A stretch of DNA of 58,371 nt from Bdellovibrionales bacterium RIFOXYC1_FULL_37_79 (GTDB lineage: Bacteria; Bdellovibrionota; Bacteriovoracia; Bacteriovoracales; Bacteriovoracaceae): positions 1 through 58,371 of the forward strand of contig MEQB01000013.1 in the NCBI GenBank assembly GCA_001770015.1, written 5' to 3'. The translations under genes were made by a program, and so were the position numbers. The notes beneath the pieces were generated by a model. That model was given only the letters and a program-made list of their open reading frames with translations, was not told the DNA's origin and ran no database searches. Of the stretch, positions 43,359-54,136 are shown piece by piece. Each line of letters begins with the position of its first letter. The stretch's first letter is position 1.

Positions 43359-44000
43359 ATGAAGTCATTTCTCATTATCTGGATGGTGCTTTTTTCTTTC
43401 AACCTGTTTTCCAACGAACAAGTGGTCAACCCGCTACTTTATTGTCTGGGTGATGAGGAAGAATACCTGCACAAAAATAAAATCGTTGGCGCAGTCTATA
43501 AGATCAATAAAATTTTCATTGAAGAATTTAGTCTATTCAACCAAATCTTTCTAAAAAACCACTATCTTCAAGAAATATGTTTTGCTTCCAAGGCCTATTC
43601 TCCTTCCATCAATTTACTAAAACACCTGCTCCTAAACGGAGAAGAAATTTTTGAAATCCGCACCTCCTCCATTCTCCTTAATACCATCAGTCTGCGTTCA
43701 TCAATTCAAGGATTAGTGGCCAAATCACCCAATATTTTTTTAAACTGGATTAGTGAAATTCAAACCGGTGCCCCCTCCCATGACTGTCTAGACAAATACA
43801 TTCCCCAACTGGCCGATTTGAAATTCAAGGTGAAATATCTGGAGGAAGAACCTGATGTGGGTATTAACGCATTTTTTAAAGACACCAAGACCATCGAATC
43901 CATTTTTAATCAATTAAAAAACCTCGACCGTATCTTCGAAAAATGCAAGAAGGATCATCAAAAAAGAGAAATCGATATTATCAAAGGAAAAATTCTCTAG
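43359..44000 (+). CDS. Hypothetical secreted protein, 213 aa
   Basis: N-terminal signal peptide (residues 1-18, end FSN). The mature part is helical with Cys at about 29, 67, 147 and 198. No family recognised. It converges on map with a 4-nt overlap. Confidence 0.7.
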   Translation: MKSFLIIWMVLFSFNLFSNEQVVNPLLYCLGDEEEYLHKNKIVGAVYKINKIFIEEFSLFNQIFLKNHYLQEICFASKAYSPSINLLKHLLLNGEEIFEIRTSSILLNTISLRSSIQGLVAKSPNIFLNWISEIQTGAPSHDCLDKYIPQLADLKFKVKYLEEEPDVGINAFFKDTKTIESIFNQLKNLDRIFEKCKKDHQKREIDIIKGKIL

Positions 44001-44761
44001 ATAATTTCGCCACTTCGCAAAGTTAAAACTTCATAACCATTACTGGTGACTAAGATGGTATGTTCATATTGGGCCGAGGGCCACCCATCTTTGGTGACCA
44101 CCGTCCAATTATCTTTAAGCACTTCACAAAACCTCTCGCCCAAATTGATCATGGGTTCAACGGTAAAAATCATTCCTTCTTTTAGCACCGTACCCTTGTT
44201 TTTATCACCGTAATGTAAAATCTGCGGGTCCTCATGAAAACTTCTGCCAATTCCATGTCCACAATATTCTTCCACCACACTAAACCCCTGTTCCAACGCA
44301 TAAGTTTCGATGGCATGACCGATATCGCCGGTTTTTTTGCCGGGTTTGATAACTCTAATTCCGCGTAACATACACTCATAAGTCACTTCCACCAATTTTT
44401 TCAGTTGCGGATCAACTACTCCCACCAAAAAAGTGGCACTGGTATCCCCATGAAAACCTTCCAGGAAAGTGGTGATATCAACATTTAAAATATCACCACT
44501 TTTTAGTACGTCCTTACTGCTTGGAATTCCATGACATATCACTTCATTAAGAGAGGTGCAGATGGATTTTGGAAATCCGTGATAATTAAGCGGAGAAGGA
44601 GTCGCTCCATGACTGATGATATATTCATGGCATAACTCGTTTAGTTTCTCGGTGGAAACCCCCGGTTTGATATAGGGTTCAATAAATTGCAACGTCTCAC
44701 TGGCCAAAGCACAAGTCTTGCGCATTAACTCGATTTCTCTTTTTGATTTTATGGCGATCAT
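43997..44761 (-). CDS. map: Methionine aminopeptidase, type I
   Basis: Removes the initiator Met. The five metal ligands are visible as NVDITT (Asp), HGDTSATF (Asp), HGIGRSFHEDP (His), FTVEPMIN (Glu) and QYEHTILV (Glu). Length 254 aa is normal for type I without the N-terminal zinc extension. AAAGG precedes the ATG. Confidence 0.95.
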   Translation of the reverse strand: MIAIKSKREIELMRKTCALASETLQFIEPYIKPGVSTEKLNELCHEYIISHGATPSPLNYHGFPKSICTSLNEVICHGIPSSKDVLKSGDILNVDITTFLEGFHGDTSATFLVGVVDPQLKKLVEVTYECMLRGIRVIKPGKKTGDIGHAIETYALEQGFSVVEEYCGHGIGRSFHEDPQILHYGDKNKGTVLKEGMIFTVEPMINLGERFCEVLKDNWTVVTKDGWPSAQYEHTILVTSNGYEVLTLRSGEII

Positions 44762-44885
44762 AAGGACCTTTGGTATGGGGTGCTTTGCTACTATACTTAA
44801 CTTATATATTTAAATATTTTTTATAATATACTATTGGCCAAAAACAAACAATAATTCTAACTTAAATAAAGGGGTTCTTAATTTA

Positions 44886-45542
44886 ATGCCGGTTATAACA
44901 TTTCCTCCGATTGATCATGCTACAAAAGACGGCCTGGTGGCAGTGGGGGGAGAGCTTGATCTATACACCCTGGTGGAGGCCTATCATCAAGGAATTTTTC
45001 CCTGGCCTATTGGTGAAGATTATCCAATGGCATGGTTTAGTCCCGATCCCAGAGGAATATTGGAAATTGCTGATTTGCATGTACCCAAAAGTTTAAAAAA
45101 ATTTTTAAAAAACAATCCTTATACCACGACCTTTAACCAGGCCTTCAGTGAGGTGCTGTGGGAATGCAAGGAAATCAAGAGACCACATCAGGAGTCCACC
45201 TGGATTACCGATGAGATAATGGATTCTTTTACTCAGCTTTTTTGCCATCATTTGGCCTATTCAGTGGAAACTTGGCTAAAGGGTGAACTCGTCGGAGGAC
45301 TTTATGGTTTTGTTAGTGGAAATATCATAAGTGGAGAATCCATGTTTCACAAGGCCCCCAATGCCTCCAAAATTGCGTTAATTTTTTTACTTCAACATCT
45401 GCAAAAATACCAAATCCCCTTTTTGGACACCCAGATGATCACCCCAGTGGTAAAAAGCCTTGGCGGTAAAGAAATCAAGCGCACAGAATTCATAAAAAAA
45501 CTGAATCTTTTAAAAAAAATGCCCGTAAGGAAAATATTTTAG
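44886..45542 (+). CDS. aat: Leucyl/phenylalanyl-tRNA-protein transferase
   Basis: Aat adds Leu or Phe to N-terminal Lys/Arg of proteins, making them N-degrons for ClpAP. DGLVAVGGELDLYTLVEAYHQGIFPW and GLYGFVSGNIISGESMFH are family signatures. Length 218 aa fits. A strong AAAGGGG-type leader precedes the ATG. Confidence 0.94.
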   Translation: MPVITFPPIDHATKDGLVAVGGELDLYTLVEAYHQGIFPWPIGEDYPMAWFSPDPRGILEIADLHVPKSLKKFLKNNPYTTTFNQAFSEVLWECKEIKRPHQESTWITDEIMDSFTQLFCHHLAYSVETWLKGELVGGLYGFVSGNIISGESMFHKAPNASKIALIFLLQHLQKYQIPFLDTQMITPVVKSLGGKEIKRTEFIKKLNLLKKMPVRKIF

Positions 45543-45590
45543 CTCTTGGGACATGCTGGACTCACGAGGGTATATTGATATAATAAGAAA

Positions 45591-46205
45591 GTGAGTAATT
45601 ATTTTTATATTTTTCTATTCATCCTTTCTCTAACCTTCTGGTGCCTGGGTTTTAGCTACATTCCCCAAAAAATTTCCCTACATGAACGTAAACAGTTAAC
45701 TTTTAGCTACGGATTATTTCAACCCGGCAACAACTGGGAAACCTCCTCCCATGTGGTCAATCGGGAACTACCTTCCACGGTGTATGGAACCCAAATCAAA
45801 GTGCGATACGAAAGTTATGATTTGGATTTTATCGACTACCGCATAGGTGCCGATGTGCAGGGAATTGCCGATAAAGATTTACTTTTTTCTGCCGTTTCCT
45901 TGGCATTTGAATTAACCAATAATCTCTATAACAAAAAAAAGCATCGAATCATCAGCGTCGGTACGTTCGCCTATTCACCCAGAACTGTGGTGATTGCCAG
46001 TGATGAACAATTAGAAGGCATCTCCTACAAGTATGGCCTGTCCTTTGAATGGGTTTATGCCATCTTTAAGACCTGGTCCATGAAAACCATGATTGGCTAT
46101 AACTACCAAAAGCTCGGAGAATTTGATTCCACATATTTTTTTGATCCAAGTTATATGACCATCAGAGGATTGGAAGCAGGTGTTGGACTAAACTACGTTT
46201 TTTAA
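45591..46205 (+). CDS. Putative small outer-membrane beta-barrel protein, 204 aa
   Basis: GTG start with an N-terminal hydrophobic signal (residues 4-22). The mature part alternates hydrophobic and polar residues and ends in YVF, with a terminal Phe as in outer membrane proteins. No known family. It converges on the giant RCC1 lipoprotein gene with a 4-nt overlap. Confidence 0.65.
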   Translation: MSNYFYIFLFILSLTFWCLGFSYIPQKISLHERKQLTFSYGLFQPGNNWETSSHVVNRELPSTVYGTQIKVRYESYDLDFIDYRIGADVQGIADKDLLFSAVSLAFELTNNLYNKKKHRIISVGTFAYSPRTVVIASDEQLEGISYKYGLSFEWVYAIFKTWSMKTMIGYNYQKLGEFDSTYFFDPSYMTIRGLEAGVGLNYVF

Positions 46206-48415
46206 TAGGCAATGGAATTTACGCTGACAGGTACATCACTATATAAATCAGGTGCGGTACTCGTTCCCAATTGTCCATAATCATTATTACCCCAACATTT
46301 TGCTCCGGTTTTCAAAAGAGCACAGGTATGATTACTTCCGGCCGTCAGAAAAATAACTTCCGAACCTGCCGTTAGACCGCTAACTTCAAGCGCATAAGGG
46401 GAACTGATGAGATTACCACTACCCAGTTGTCCGTAATCATTATTACCCCAGCATTTTACTGCACCACTGACTTGTAAGGCGCAGCTATGTTTTAATCCCG
46501 CAACCACCTGTACCACCTGGGTCAGTGGCGTGTCACTGGTATCAACATCGACCACCACCGGAGTCGTGCTATCACCTATGGCACTGTTGTTTCCCAGTTG
46601 CCCATCGGAGTCACTACCCCAGCACTTTACTCCTTCATTCACAATGATGCAGGCATGATTTCCACCAACACTAATCTGGTCGGCATTATTTCCACCGGCA
46701 ATCGGTACAGCGTAAAGTGCTTCCATATTAACCGTGTTATTTCCCCAGCAATAAGTTTGTTTGGTACTTCCAATAATAGCGCAACTATAATTTCCCCCAG
46801 CCGCCAGCTTATGAATCGTACCCACCGTACTTAAATTGGCAGCTCCTCTTAAAACAATGCGCGGAATATAAGACGAGATATCCTGATTGTCCCCAAGCTG
46901 CCCGTCTGATCCTTGTCCCCAGCACATGATTTCATTACCCACCTTGGCGCAAGTATGAGAACTACCGCTGGATATATCGGTCACTTGTGCCAGATTCACG
47001 GACGACGAATCCTGGACCGCCACTGGAGTGGAGCTGGCACTTAGTGCAGGGGAAACCCCCAACTTGCCCAGCGAATTATTACCCCAACAACGGGCCTCAC
47101 TATTATAGGCAGCACAAGAAAAATCCGTCCCGGTGGAAAGACCTCTGATCACGCCATTTTCTATCTGCAAGACTTGTACTGGATTGGTGCTATTGGACGC
47201 ACTCCCTTGTCCCAGTCGACCTGAACCGCCATTTCCAAAACAATATGTTCCACTTTTTAAATAGACACATGAATGCTCATCCCCGGCTGTAATCCTGATT
47301 CCACTCATGGTAAGTACATAATCGGGTGAATTTTTATTGACGCTTATACCGTTACCGAGTTGATAGAAATTATTTTTTCCAAAACATCTCGCACCACCAC
47401 TGGTATTTATGCAGGTATGACTTCCCCCTGCAAAGACACCTTGGGCCTTATTATTGGCGGTAAATCCGGTTACATCGGTAGGAATATTTTTATATACGTT
47501 GGTGGAATCCCCTAGCTGGCCTTCAACATTTCGTCCCCAACACTTCACTCCCATACTCAGCAAGGCACAGGTATGATCATCACCTGCGGTAATCTGTACC
47601 ACCCCGGCATTTGCTCCCAACCCAGACACAAAATCACCAACCACGGGTACGGTTTTCATACTGACCGCATCTGAACCACTGCCCAGTTGTCCATACACAT
47701 TACTACCAAAACACTGGACACCACCATCATAAAGTGCACAGGTATGTGATCGTCCAAGTGCCATTAGATAAGCTTTTTTACTGGAAGATAATCCGGTGAT
47801 CAGCATGGGCGCAATTTGATAATTACCACTGCTGCCAATTCCAAGCTGCCCTTGATTATTTCGTCCCCAACAATAAAGATCCCCTTTTTGAACAGCACAA
47901 GCATGTTCGGCCCCGGCATAAATTGCCTCGACATCACTTAAAATGGCCGCATCCAATAGCGAAGCATACAGGCGATAAGTATCGCTTGAATTAATCCCCA
48001 GTTGTCCATAAACATTATCACCCCAACAGTAAACATTACCCGAGGTAGTGAGGGCACAACTGAAATACTTGCCAACGGCAATTTGCTTGATATTGTTAAT
48101 CGCATTACCGGTACTATCCACCACCGCCGATGATAATGCCGTTCTAAATGGTTCGTTGGTATTGACGCCAAGTTGGCCGGTCGTACTCCCCGATTTTTGA
48201 TTACTACCAAAACAATAAACCAATCCAGATATCAAAGCACAGGTGTGATCAGCTCCCGGGCCTACTTGGGTAGCATTGGCCAGACTTAAATTCTGTTTCG
48301 GATAACTTCTTAAAGTGGTCGTGCCATCCCCTAGCTGATAAAGGGCATTGTCTCCCCAGCCATTCACTCGCTCTTTAAAGATGGCAAAATTATGATCCTC
48401 CCCAGGATACAAAGC
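46202..48415 (-). repeat. RCC1-encoding tandem repeat array
   Basis: About 14 divergent ~155-nt repeats encode the RCC1 blades. Two copies near the 3' end (46268-46303 and 46424-46459) still share about 32 of 36 nt, indicating a recent duplication or gene conversion. Confidence 0.7.
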
Positions 48416-51400
48416 CAGGGCCTTTTGATAATATTTGGTAACCAGTATAGACTGATTATTAGCGGTATCACTTTGCGTAGCGGTGATCACCACCAATCCA
48501 TCTGGATATTCATCCAAAGTGTCCACATCATAACTCCACACCCCGCCCGCACAATTGGCACTTAAGGCCTGGGTATGACTGCCACCATCTGAAATACTAA
48601 TCGTCACTTCGACTGATCCATCCGGTGGATTTGTACATGTACCTGATAAACTGAAAGGTTCTGCCACATTTGTTCCTTGGGATGCCTTGATATAAGTATT
48701 CATACCCGGACTATCAATGGTTACCTCCGGTGCGATGGTATCAATGATGATATTTCTGCCTGCTAAGGTCGTGGGCATAGCAATCGAGTAGTTTGTCATG
48801 AGATTGCCACCTATATCGACCATCGTTGCCCCATTCATATGAAAGGTGGAAGCCGCCACTCCGAAAACTTCCAAAGGATTGGCCCAATCACCTTGGGTCA
48901 CCGTATAATTACAAGTCATTTTAGTTAAAACCGTCGCATGCAAGATACAAGTAATCTCTTTTTCCAAACCGCTGACATTAAGGCCCAGCGTAGGTGTGCC
49001 TCCCGCAGGCGCTTGCATACTGGCAGAAAAAGTTATCTCGATGGGAATAATTTCCCCGACGGTGTATGATCCTCCCATTTGATGAGTGGCCCCCGCATCC
49101 ACATCCACCACAGTGGGAGGAATGGTACTGACGTATAAATCCTTATTGCCCGCAAGAGAGGTAGGCAAAGATACATCGGGAAGATCCAAACTGGCAGTAA
49201 AAATCTGGGCATCATAAATAGTGGTCAAAGTTCCACTAGCAAGCACCAAAGAGCCCGTAGCCTCATAATTTAGATCGGCATTGAAATCCCCCGCCTGTAC
49301 GATGTAATTACACAGTAAAATAGAGGCATCACTTAAATCCTGGATACAATCTATGTATCTGGTGGTATCCGGACTGGCCACAGTATTAACCACCAAATTC
49401 AGCTGAACCGAGGCGTTGCTTGACAATATTAAATCATGAGAAAAATCAACCTTAATCTCAATCACATCATTTAAAATATAAATTCCATTCAAATTATCAG
49501 AGGTGACCACGTTGACCGCAGCGGTAGTCCCATCCACAATCATGGTATTGGGCATGAAAGGAGTGGTTAAATTCAAATTGGCCAGGTTTCCATGCAGGTC
49601 CCTGATATCACCTCTTAGGGCGTTCGAGTTCAAATAGCTCAGATATCCTACGATGGTTATATCGTTAGTACCAACCGTATAACTACATAGAATAGACTTA
49701 TTATCAGTCGGATGATTAACACAATTGATAGTTTTTCCCGTGGCCCCAATATTCAAATCCAAAGTTACCGCACTCACCGGCCCAATGACTTCATGGAATG
49801 AAACGGTGATATCTATGGTCTGTCCCAGATATATTTTATCTGGAGCAATCACAGAGGGGGCTGCCACGACGCTAGTGACATAAGGTCTGGTTCCATCAAT
49901 AAGCGTGGAAAGCCCCAGGCTTGGGATATGCAAATCAGCATAATTGATCCCGTTAACATCTCGAATGGTCCCGTTGATTCCGTTATTAGAGACCAATGAG
50001 CTACTTGAAGAAATGGAAATAGTTTGTCCGGCACTGGCAAGGCCTTCGCCGTCACCATCTTTCACTTGATAAGAAAATCTAACGGTATCTCCTACCGCCT
50101 GAACAAACTGGGCAATCCCAATAGCATTTGCCCCACCCACGTTAAGATATAAAAGTGGATTACCCGTGACAGATATATTTTGATCAAACGTAAAATCCAA
50201 CAACAAATTATATCCATCATCTATACTGATCAGTGACGGAGTGGAGACCACGGTTACGCCGGTAATGTGAGGAACCAAACCATTTATCACGATAGCATCG
50301 TTGCTGATGGTTCCTGCCGGATCAAAGGTGGTATAATCCAGATAGTTGCCCGCAGTATCAAAGATGGCATGCGTCCCGGAAATCGTCAGCGGATTGGTGG
50401 CAGAAAAAGTCAGCGGATTAGCAATATCATTAGGTAAAACCGTATAAGAAAAAGTCAACACCTTCGAATTGGAACCACTGGTATAGGTGGCCACTCTCCC
50501 ATTACTTAAATTAATTCCCAAAAATCCACTGCTGATGTTGACTTCCTCATTTAGTTCCATTTCCAAGCGCACGATCTGTCCGACCGTAAAGGTTTGAGTC
50601 GCACCGGTCGTGGGCCCTTGCGGTCTGATTTCCACCACCTCCGGTGAAAAAGTATCAATACGAATATCTTTTAAAAATTTAAGAGAAAAACCGGTCTCTG
50701 GATCAGGCAGATAACCAGCTACCGGAACAGGAACACTAAAAAGTGAATTGCCCCTGGCATCCCTAATATCTCCACCGCTGGAATCCAGGGAAGTAATACT
50801 AAGATAATTTAAATCGCAAGCTGAATCCGTAAATTCAGTTACACATAAAATGGGATCAAGTCCAATCCGATCACCACTCATAATTTGATAATGGAAGATC
50901 AACGTATTGGAATTTGCCACATTATTAAAGGTGGCACGACGGACCACCCCACTCGTATTTAAAAGAAGTGCAGGGGTCCCAATGACCGTAATGTCTTCTG
51001 AAAAAACTAATGATATAGGAATAATACCTGCCCCTAATCCTAAATTGGAATTAGGTCCATATTTGGCATTGGCAATCGTAGAGGTTACTTGAGTAACGGT
51101 AGGTCTTTGGGCATCGATGGTCATATTTTTATTAACCGCAAGTGAACCGGCCCCACTAACCCCGTCCCCGGGATTAAATAATTGCAAATCAATGATTTCC
51201 AGCTGATTGCCATTTACATCTCTCATGGCAGAACCATTAAACACCAGTGCCTGAGCATTTAAATAATCCAGTCTGCCACTGGTTCGATGCGAAGTGGTGT
51301 CCCCTGCTTTGACCCGATAATCAAACTCTAGGATGGACGTGCCAGAGCCCCCGATATAAGAAGCCGTCCCACATAAGGTAATATCAGGATTGGTATCCAA

Positions 51401-53908
51401 AGTCAGATACGGCGTGCCTGACACTGTATTAACAATAACCACATCATCAAAAGTAATTCGAATAGTAATCAGATCATTCTCCAAATAGTTTCCATCAATA
51501 TTGGGAGAGGTAATATTGGTGATCGCAGGAATTTTTCCATCCACCGTAACTGGCAACTGCAATGAAACTGGATTACTTAAAGATCCCAAAGCTGAAGGAG
51601 TTGGAAAACTTCCCAGCAAATTACCATACAAATCCCCCACGTTGATAAGTGGAGTGGCGCCAAGATAGTCCAAATGATCAACCCCATTATTATAATCCCC
51701 CTTTAAAACCGTGTATGGGCAGGTAAAAGTGGTTAACGGATTCACATGCACATAAGTACATTCCACATATTTGGAGGTTAACAGGTTATTATAAATATTA
51801 AGTAACAAACTTGGAGTACCGGTTACATAAAGCGGAGTAGCCGAGGAGGTTATTTCAATAGTAACCAGATCGCCGATAATTTTAGTTCCCACATCCACCG
51901 TGGTAATTTCATCAATGGCAGGCCTGGTGGTACCAAGGGTAACTAATTTACTGCGAATTCCAGTGGGAGTTAACCCATCATAAGTATCGCTTGAAGAATT
52001 GCCCGCATCATCTTCTAGCGTGGCACCTACCAGGCTAAAAATACTGGCGCTGGCAGTGTCAATATCCAGATAGGGTGCCTGGGCCCCAACCACTATGTCC
52101 CCATCGCTTGCACTATAACGAAAAATAATTTGATTGCTGCCACTACCACTGACATAAGTAGCAGTCAAAGCCGGTGCTACATTGATATAGATTTCCGGAA
52201 CCCCGGTAACCACCACATTTTGATCAAACTCAGCAATAATTTCCACCAGGTCATCAATCCCCACCAGTGCCCCGGTAGCAGTATTGGTATAGACACCGAT
52301 CAAATGAGGCCGGTCACCATCAACATCAACGTTTCTTAAAAAATCAATGGCCGTCGAAGAGGTGGGATGAGGTAAAAGCTGACTGAGATTTTCACCATTA
52401 TCGGTCCTCATGGTGCCACCGTTAAATTTTAAAGGCCCATTGGCCGGCACTACCATATCATTAGCGATATAGGATAGAGAGTATCCGATGGAAAGATCAC
52501 CCTCCTCTATGGTATAGCTAAAGTGCAGTAAACTGCTTCCACTCCCACCCACAAAGGGTGCCCTCGCCGTATTATTGATACCATCTGATACTTGAAGTTC
52601 CAGATAAGGACTTCCCGTGACAATAATGTCCCGGCTAGTCTCCAGAAAAATATTAATGGTCTGACCTAATATATATGTGCCATCCAGTTCACTTATATAA
52701 CCCCTAACCACCCTGGCAACCCGGGCATTGACGGGGATATTAGCAGCGTAAAGGCCACTGGTGGTGGGAGCAGGTAATGTTAACGATAAACTATTATTTC
52801 CCACATCAACGAGCACTCCACCATTTAAAGTGAGTGAATCCACCGTCACATATTGTAGTCTGGCAGCATAATCCTCGACTTGTACGGTATAGATAAAATT
52901 CAAACTGGTAGAGGTACTGGTGCTTGGATCAAACACCGCATATCTTTGATTAGGAGTGACGTTAAGTCCGATTCTTGGATAACCTAGAACAACATTCCAT
53001 GAAATTGGTTCCGAAGTGTTAACCTGAATATGGATTTGATCCCCCTGATTTCTCATTTGTCCGGCAGTAGCAGTGGTGGTCACACTTAAAATAGTAGGAG
53101 CACCCGTATCGATGATAATATTCTGATTATCAGATAAGGAATTGCCTCCGCCGATGGCAGGTAAAGCGGCGACAGTGGAAAAAGCGTTTCCGGCCACATC
53201 TTTAAAGGTTCCTCCCAGCGCACTGGTGGATGCATATTCCAGATCTAAAGTACTGTCTAAAATACTCACCGTATAATTAAAGACTAAAATAGAAGTTCCA
53301 CTCCCTGAAACATATATACCCTTGGCACCCGCTGAAGCATTCAAAAGCAACACCGCACTTCCAGAAAGATACACTGGTTCACTAAAGGCGATTTCAATTT
53401 TAATAACATCCGCCAGTCCGTAGGTACCATCCCCGGTGGAGGAACTGACATTTAAAATAAAAGGGGACACCGTATCCTTTCTGGTACTAAGGGTAACTGT
53501 TCTGGCCTGGCCTAGGACATCGGAGTGATTGGCCACGATCCGCACAGTACCCTGGGCCAGTGTAGTAAGATCCAGTTCTCTGCCTGCCCCGGTGGACCAG
53601 ACTTTATTGTTACAAATAATATTCCCATTAGGGGACCGTACCGTACCATTAACATCAATGGCCTGGACCAGCACCAACGCCCCATTTTCAGAGCACACTC
53701 CGGCCAACGGAAAATTGGTATAATTGACAGCATTAATATAAGTGGCAGAACTGGTTATCGACAATTTGGTATCATCTTCCGATCCGGGAACTCTTGCATT
53801 AAATGGTTTGTTTGGTACACAGGAAATAAGTAGGGACAGACTGATAACCATCAACCAGATAAGCCGACTTAGGGATGCATAACCTTTGAGATGGTTATAA
53901 TTAATCAA
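46202..53908 (-). CDS. Giant lipoprotein: 12 Ig-like repeats plus 14 RCC1 repeats
   Basis: 2568 aa. TTG start at 53908 with a strong TAGGAGT. Lipobox LISC near residue 30. One Ig-like domain (~45-145) leads into 12 imperfect ~130-aa repeats, each with a pattern like FSExVxVxGxPxLxLN, a GSGTSILxFxYTV strand and DxxGN. A second single Ig-like domain (~1720-1820) follows. The last ~735 residues hold 14 RCC1 repeats (CWGxNxxGQLG). Fourteen fits two seven-bladed propellers. Thirteen of the repeats carry a paired Cys in the pattern CAxxxxxxxxCW/FG. It probably sits on the outer membrane surface as an adhesin or binding scaffold. A role in prey contact is plausible but not shown. Confidence 0.88.
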   Translation of the reverse strand: MINYNHLKGYASLSRLIWLMVISLSLLISCVPNKPFNARVPGSEDDTKLSITSSATYINAVNYTNFPLAGVCSENGALVLVQAIDVNGTVRSPNGNIICNNKVWSTGAGRELDLTTLAQGTVRIVANHSDVLGQARTVTLSTRKDTVSPFILNVSSSTGDGTYGLADVIKIEIAFSEPVYLSGSAVLLLNASAGAKGIYVSGSGTSILVFNYTVSILDSTLDLEYASTSALGGTFKDVAGNAFSTVAALPAIGGGNSLSDNQNIIIDTGAPTILSVTTTATAGQMRNQGDQIHIQVNTSEPISWNVVLGYPRIGLNVTPNQRYAVFDPSTSTSTSLNFIYTVQVEDYAARLQYVTVDSLTLNGGVLVDVGNNSLSLTLPAPTTSGLYAANIPVNARVARVVRGYISELDGTYILGQTINIFLETSRDIIVTGSPYLELQVSDGINNTARAPFVGGSGSSLLHFSYTIEEGDLSIGYSLSYIANDMVVPANGPLKFNGGTMRTDNGENLSQLLPHPTSSTAIDFLRNVDVDGDRPHLIGVYTNTATGALVGIDDLVEIIAEFDQNVVVTGVPEIYINVAPALTATYVSGSGSNQIIFRYSASDGDIVVGAQAPYLDIDTASASIFSLVGATLEDDAGNSSSDTYDGLTPTGIRSKLVTLGTTRPAIDEITTVDVGTKIIGDLVTIEITSSATPLYVTGTPSLLLNIYNNLLTSKYVECTYVHVNPLTTFTCPYTVLKGDYNNGVDHLDYLGATPLINVGDLYGNLLGSFPTPSALGSLSNPVSLQLPVTVDGKIPAITNITSPNIDGNYLENDLITIRITFDDVVIVNTVSGTPYLTLDTNPDITLCGTASYIGGSGTSILEFDYRVKAGDTTSHRTSGRLDYLNAQALVFNGSAMRDVNGNQLEIIDLQLFNPGDGVSGAGSLAVNKNMTIDAQRPTVTQVTSTIANAKYGPNSNLGLGAGIIPISLVFSEDITVIGTPALLLNTSGVVRRATFNNVANSNTLIFHYQIMSGDRIGLDPILCVTEFTDSACDLNYLSITSLDSSGGDIRDARGNSLFSVPVPVAGYLPDPETGFSLKFLKDIRIDTFSPEVVEIRPQGPTTGATQTFTVGQIVRLEMELNEEVNISSGFLGINLSNGRVATYTSGSNSKVLTFSYTVLPNDIANPLTFSATNPLTISGTHAIFDTAGNYLDYTTFDPAGTISNDAIVINGLVPHITGVTVVSTPSLISIDDGYNLLLDFTFDQNISVTGNPLLYLNVGGANAIGIAQFVQAVGDTVRFSYQVKDGDGEGLASAGQTISISSSSSLVSNNGINGTIRDVNGINYADLHIPSLGLSTLIDGTRPYVTSVVAAPSVIAPDKIYLGQTIDITVSFHEVIGPVSAVTLDLNIGATGKTINCVNHPTDNKSILCSYTVGTNDITIVGYLSYLNSNALRGDIRDLHGNLANLNLTTPFMPNTMIVDGTTAAVNVVTSDNLNGIYILNDVIEIKVDFSHDLILSSNASVQLNLVVNTVASPDTTRYIDCIQDLSDASILLCNYIVQAGDFNADLNYEATGSLVLASGTLTTIYDAQIFTASLDLPDVSLPTSLAGNKDLYVSTIPPTVVDVDAGATHQMGGSYTVGEIIPIEITFSASMQAPAGGTPTLGLNVSGLEKEITCILHATVLTKMTCNYTVTQGDWANPLEVFGVAASTFHMNGATMVDIGGNLMTNYSIAMPTTLAGRNIIIDTIAPEVTIDSPGMNTYIKASQGTNVAEPFSLSGTCTNPPDGSVEVTISISDGGSHTQALSANCAGGVWSYDVDTLDEYPDGLVVITATQSDTANNQSILVTKYYQKALALYPGEDHNFAIFKERVNGWGDNALYQLGDGTTTLRSYPKQNLSLANATQVGPGADHTCALISGLVYCFGSNQKSGSTTGQLGVNTNEPFRTALSSAVVDSTGNAINNIKQIAVGKYFSCALTTSGNVYCWGDNVYGQLGINSSDTYRLYASLLDAAILSDVEAIYAGAEHACAVQKGDLYCWGRNNQGQLGIGSSGNYQIAPMLITGLSSSKKAYLMALGRSHTCALYDGGVQCFGSNVYGQLGSGSDAVSMKTVPVVGDFVSGLGANAGVVQITAGDDHTCALLSMGVKCWGRNVEGQLGDSTNVYKNIPTDVTGFTANNKAQGVFAGGSHTCINTSGGARCFGKNNFYQLGNGISVNKNSPDYVLTMSGIRITAGDEHSCVYLKSGTYCFGNGGSGRLGQGSASNSTNPVQVLQIENGVIRGLSTGTDFSCAAYNSEARCWGNNSLGKLGVSPALSASSTPVAVQDSSSVNLAQVTDISSGSSHTCAKVGNEIMCWGQGSDGQLGDNQDISSYIPRIVLRGAANLSTVGTIHKLAAGGNYSCAIIGSTKQTYCWGNNTVNMEALYAVPIAGGNNADQISVGGNHACIIVNEGVKCWGSDSDGQLGNNSAIGDSTTPVVVDVDTSDTPLTQVVQVVAGLKHSCALQVSGAVKCWGNNDYGQLGSGNLISSPYALEVSGLTAGSEVIFLTAGSNHTCALLKTGAKCWGNNDYGQLGTSTAPDLYSDVPVSVNSIAY

Positions 53909-54136
53909 TATAAACTCCTAACAAACAAACCACATGAACGCTTTAACCAAATACTAACACGGCATTCGATTCATTTTGTTCCAAGGATCAGCATCTATTT
54001 ATCGGTAAAAAAAAAAAATTATTTATAATATTCCGAGAAGATTAGTTTAATAATATCAAGTAATTATTATACTCGATAAAAACAATTGCATGCTTTTTTG
54101 AAATGAAACAGGAATAACTACTGCTCGACTTACAAG

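Noticed and set aside
46202-48415. CRISPR-like or transposon repeat array
   Set aside because: The repeats are coding, divergent, and give RCC1 blades in one frame.
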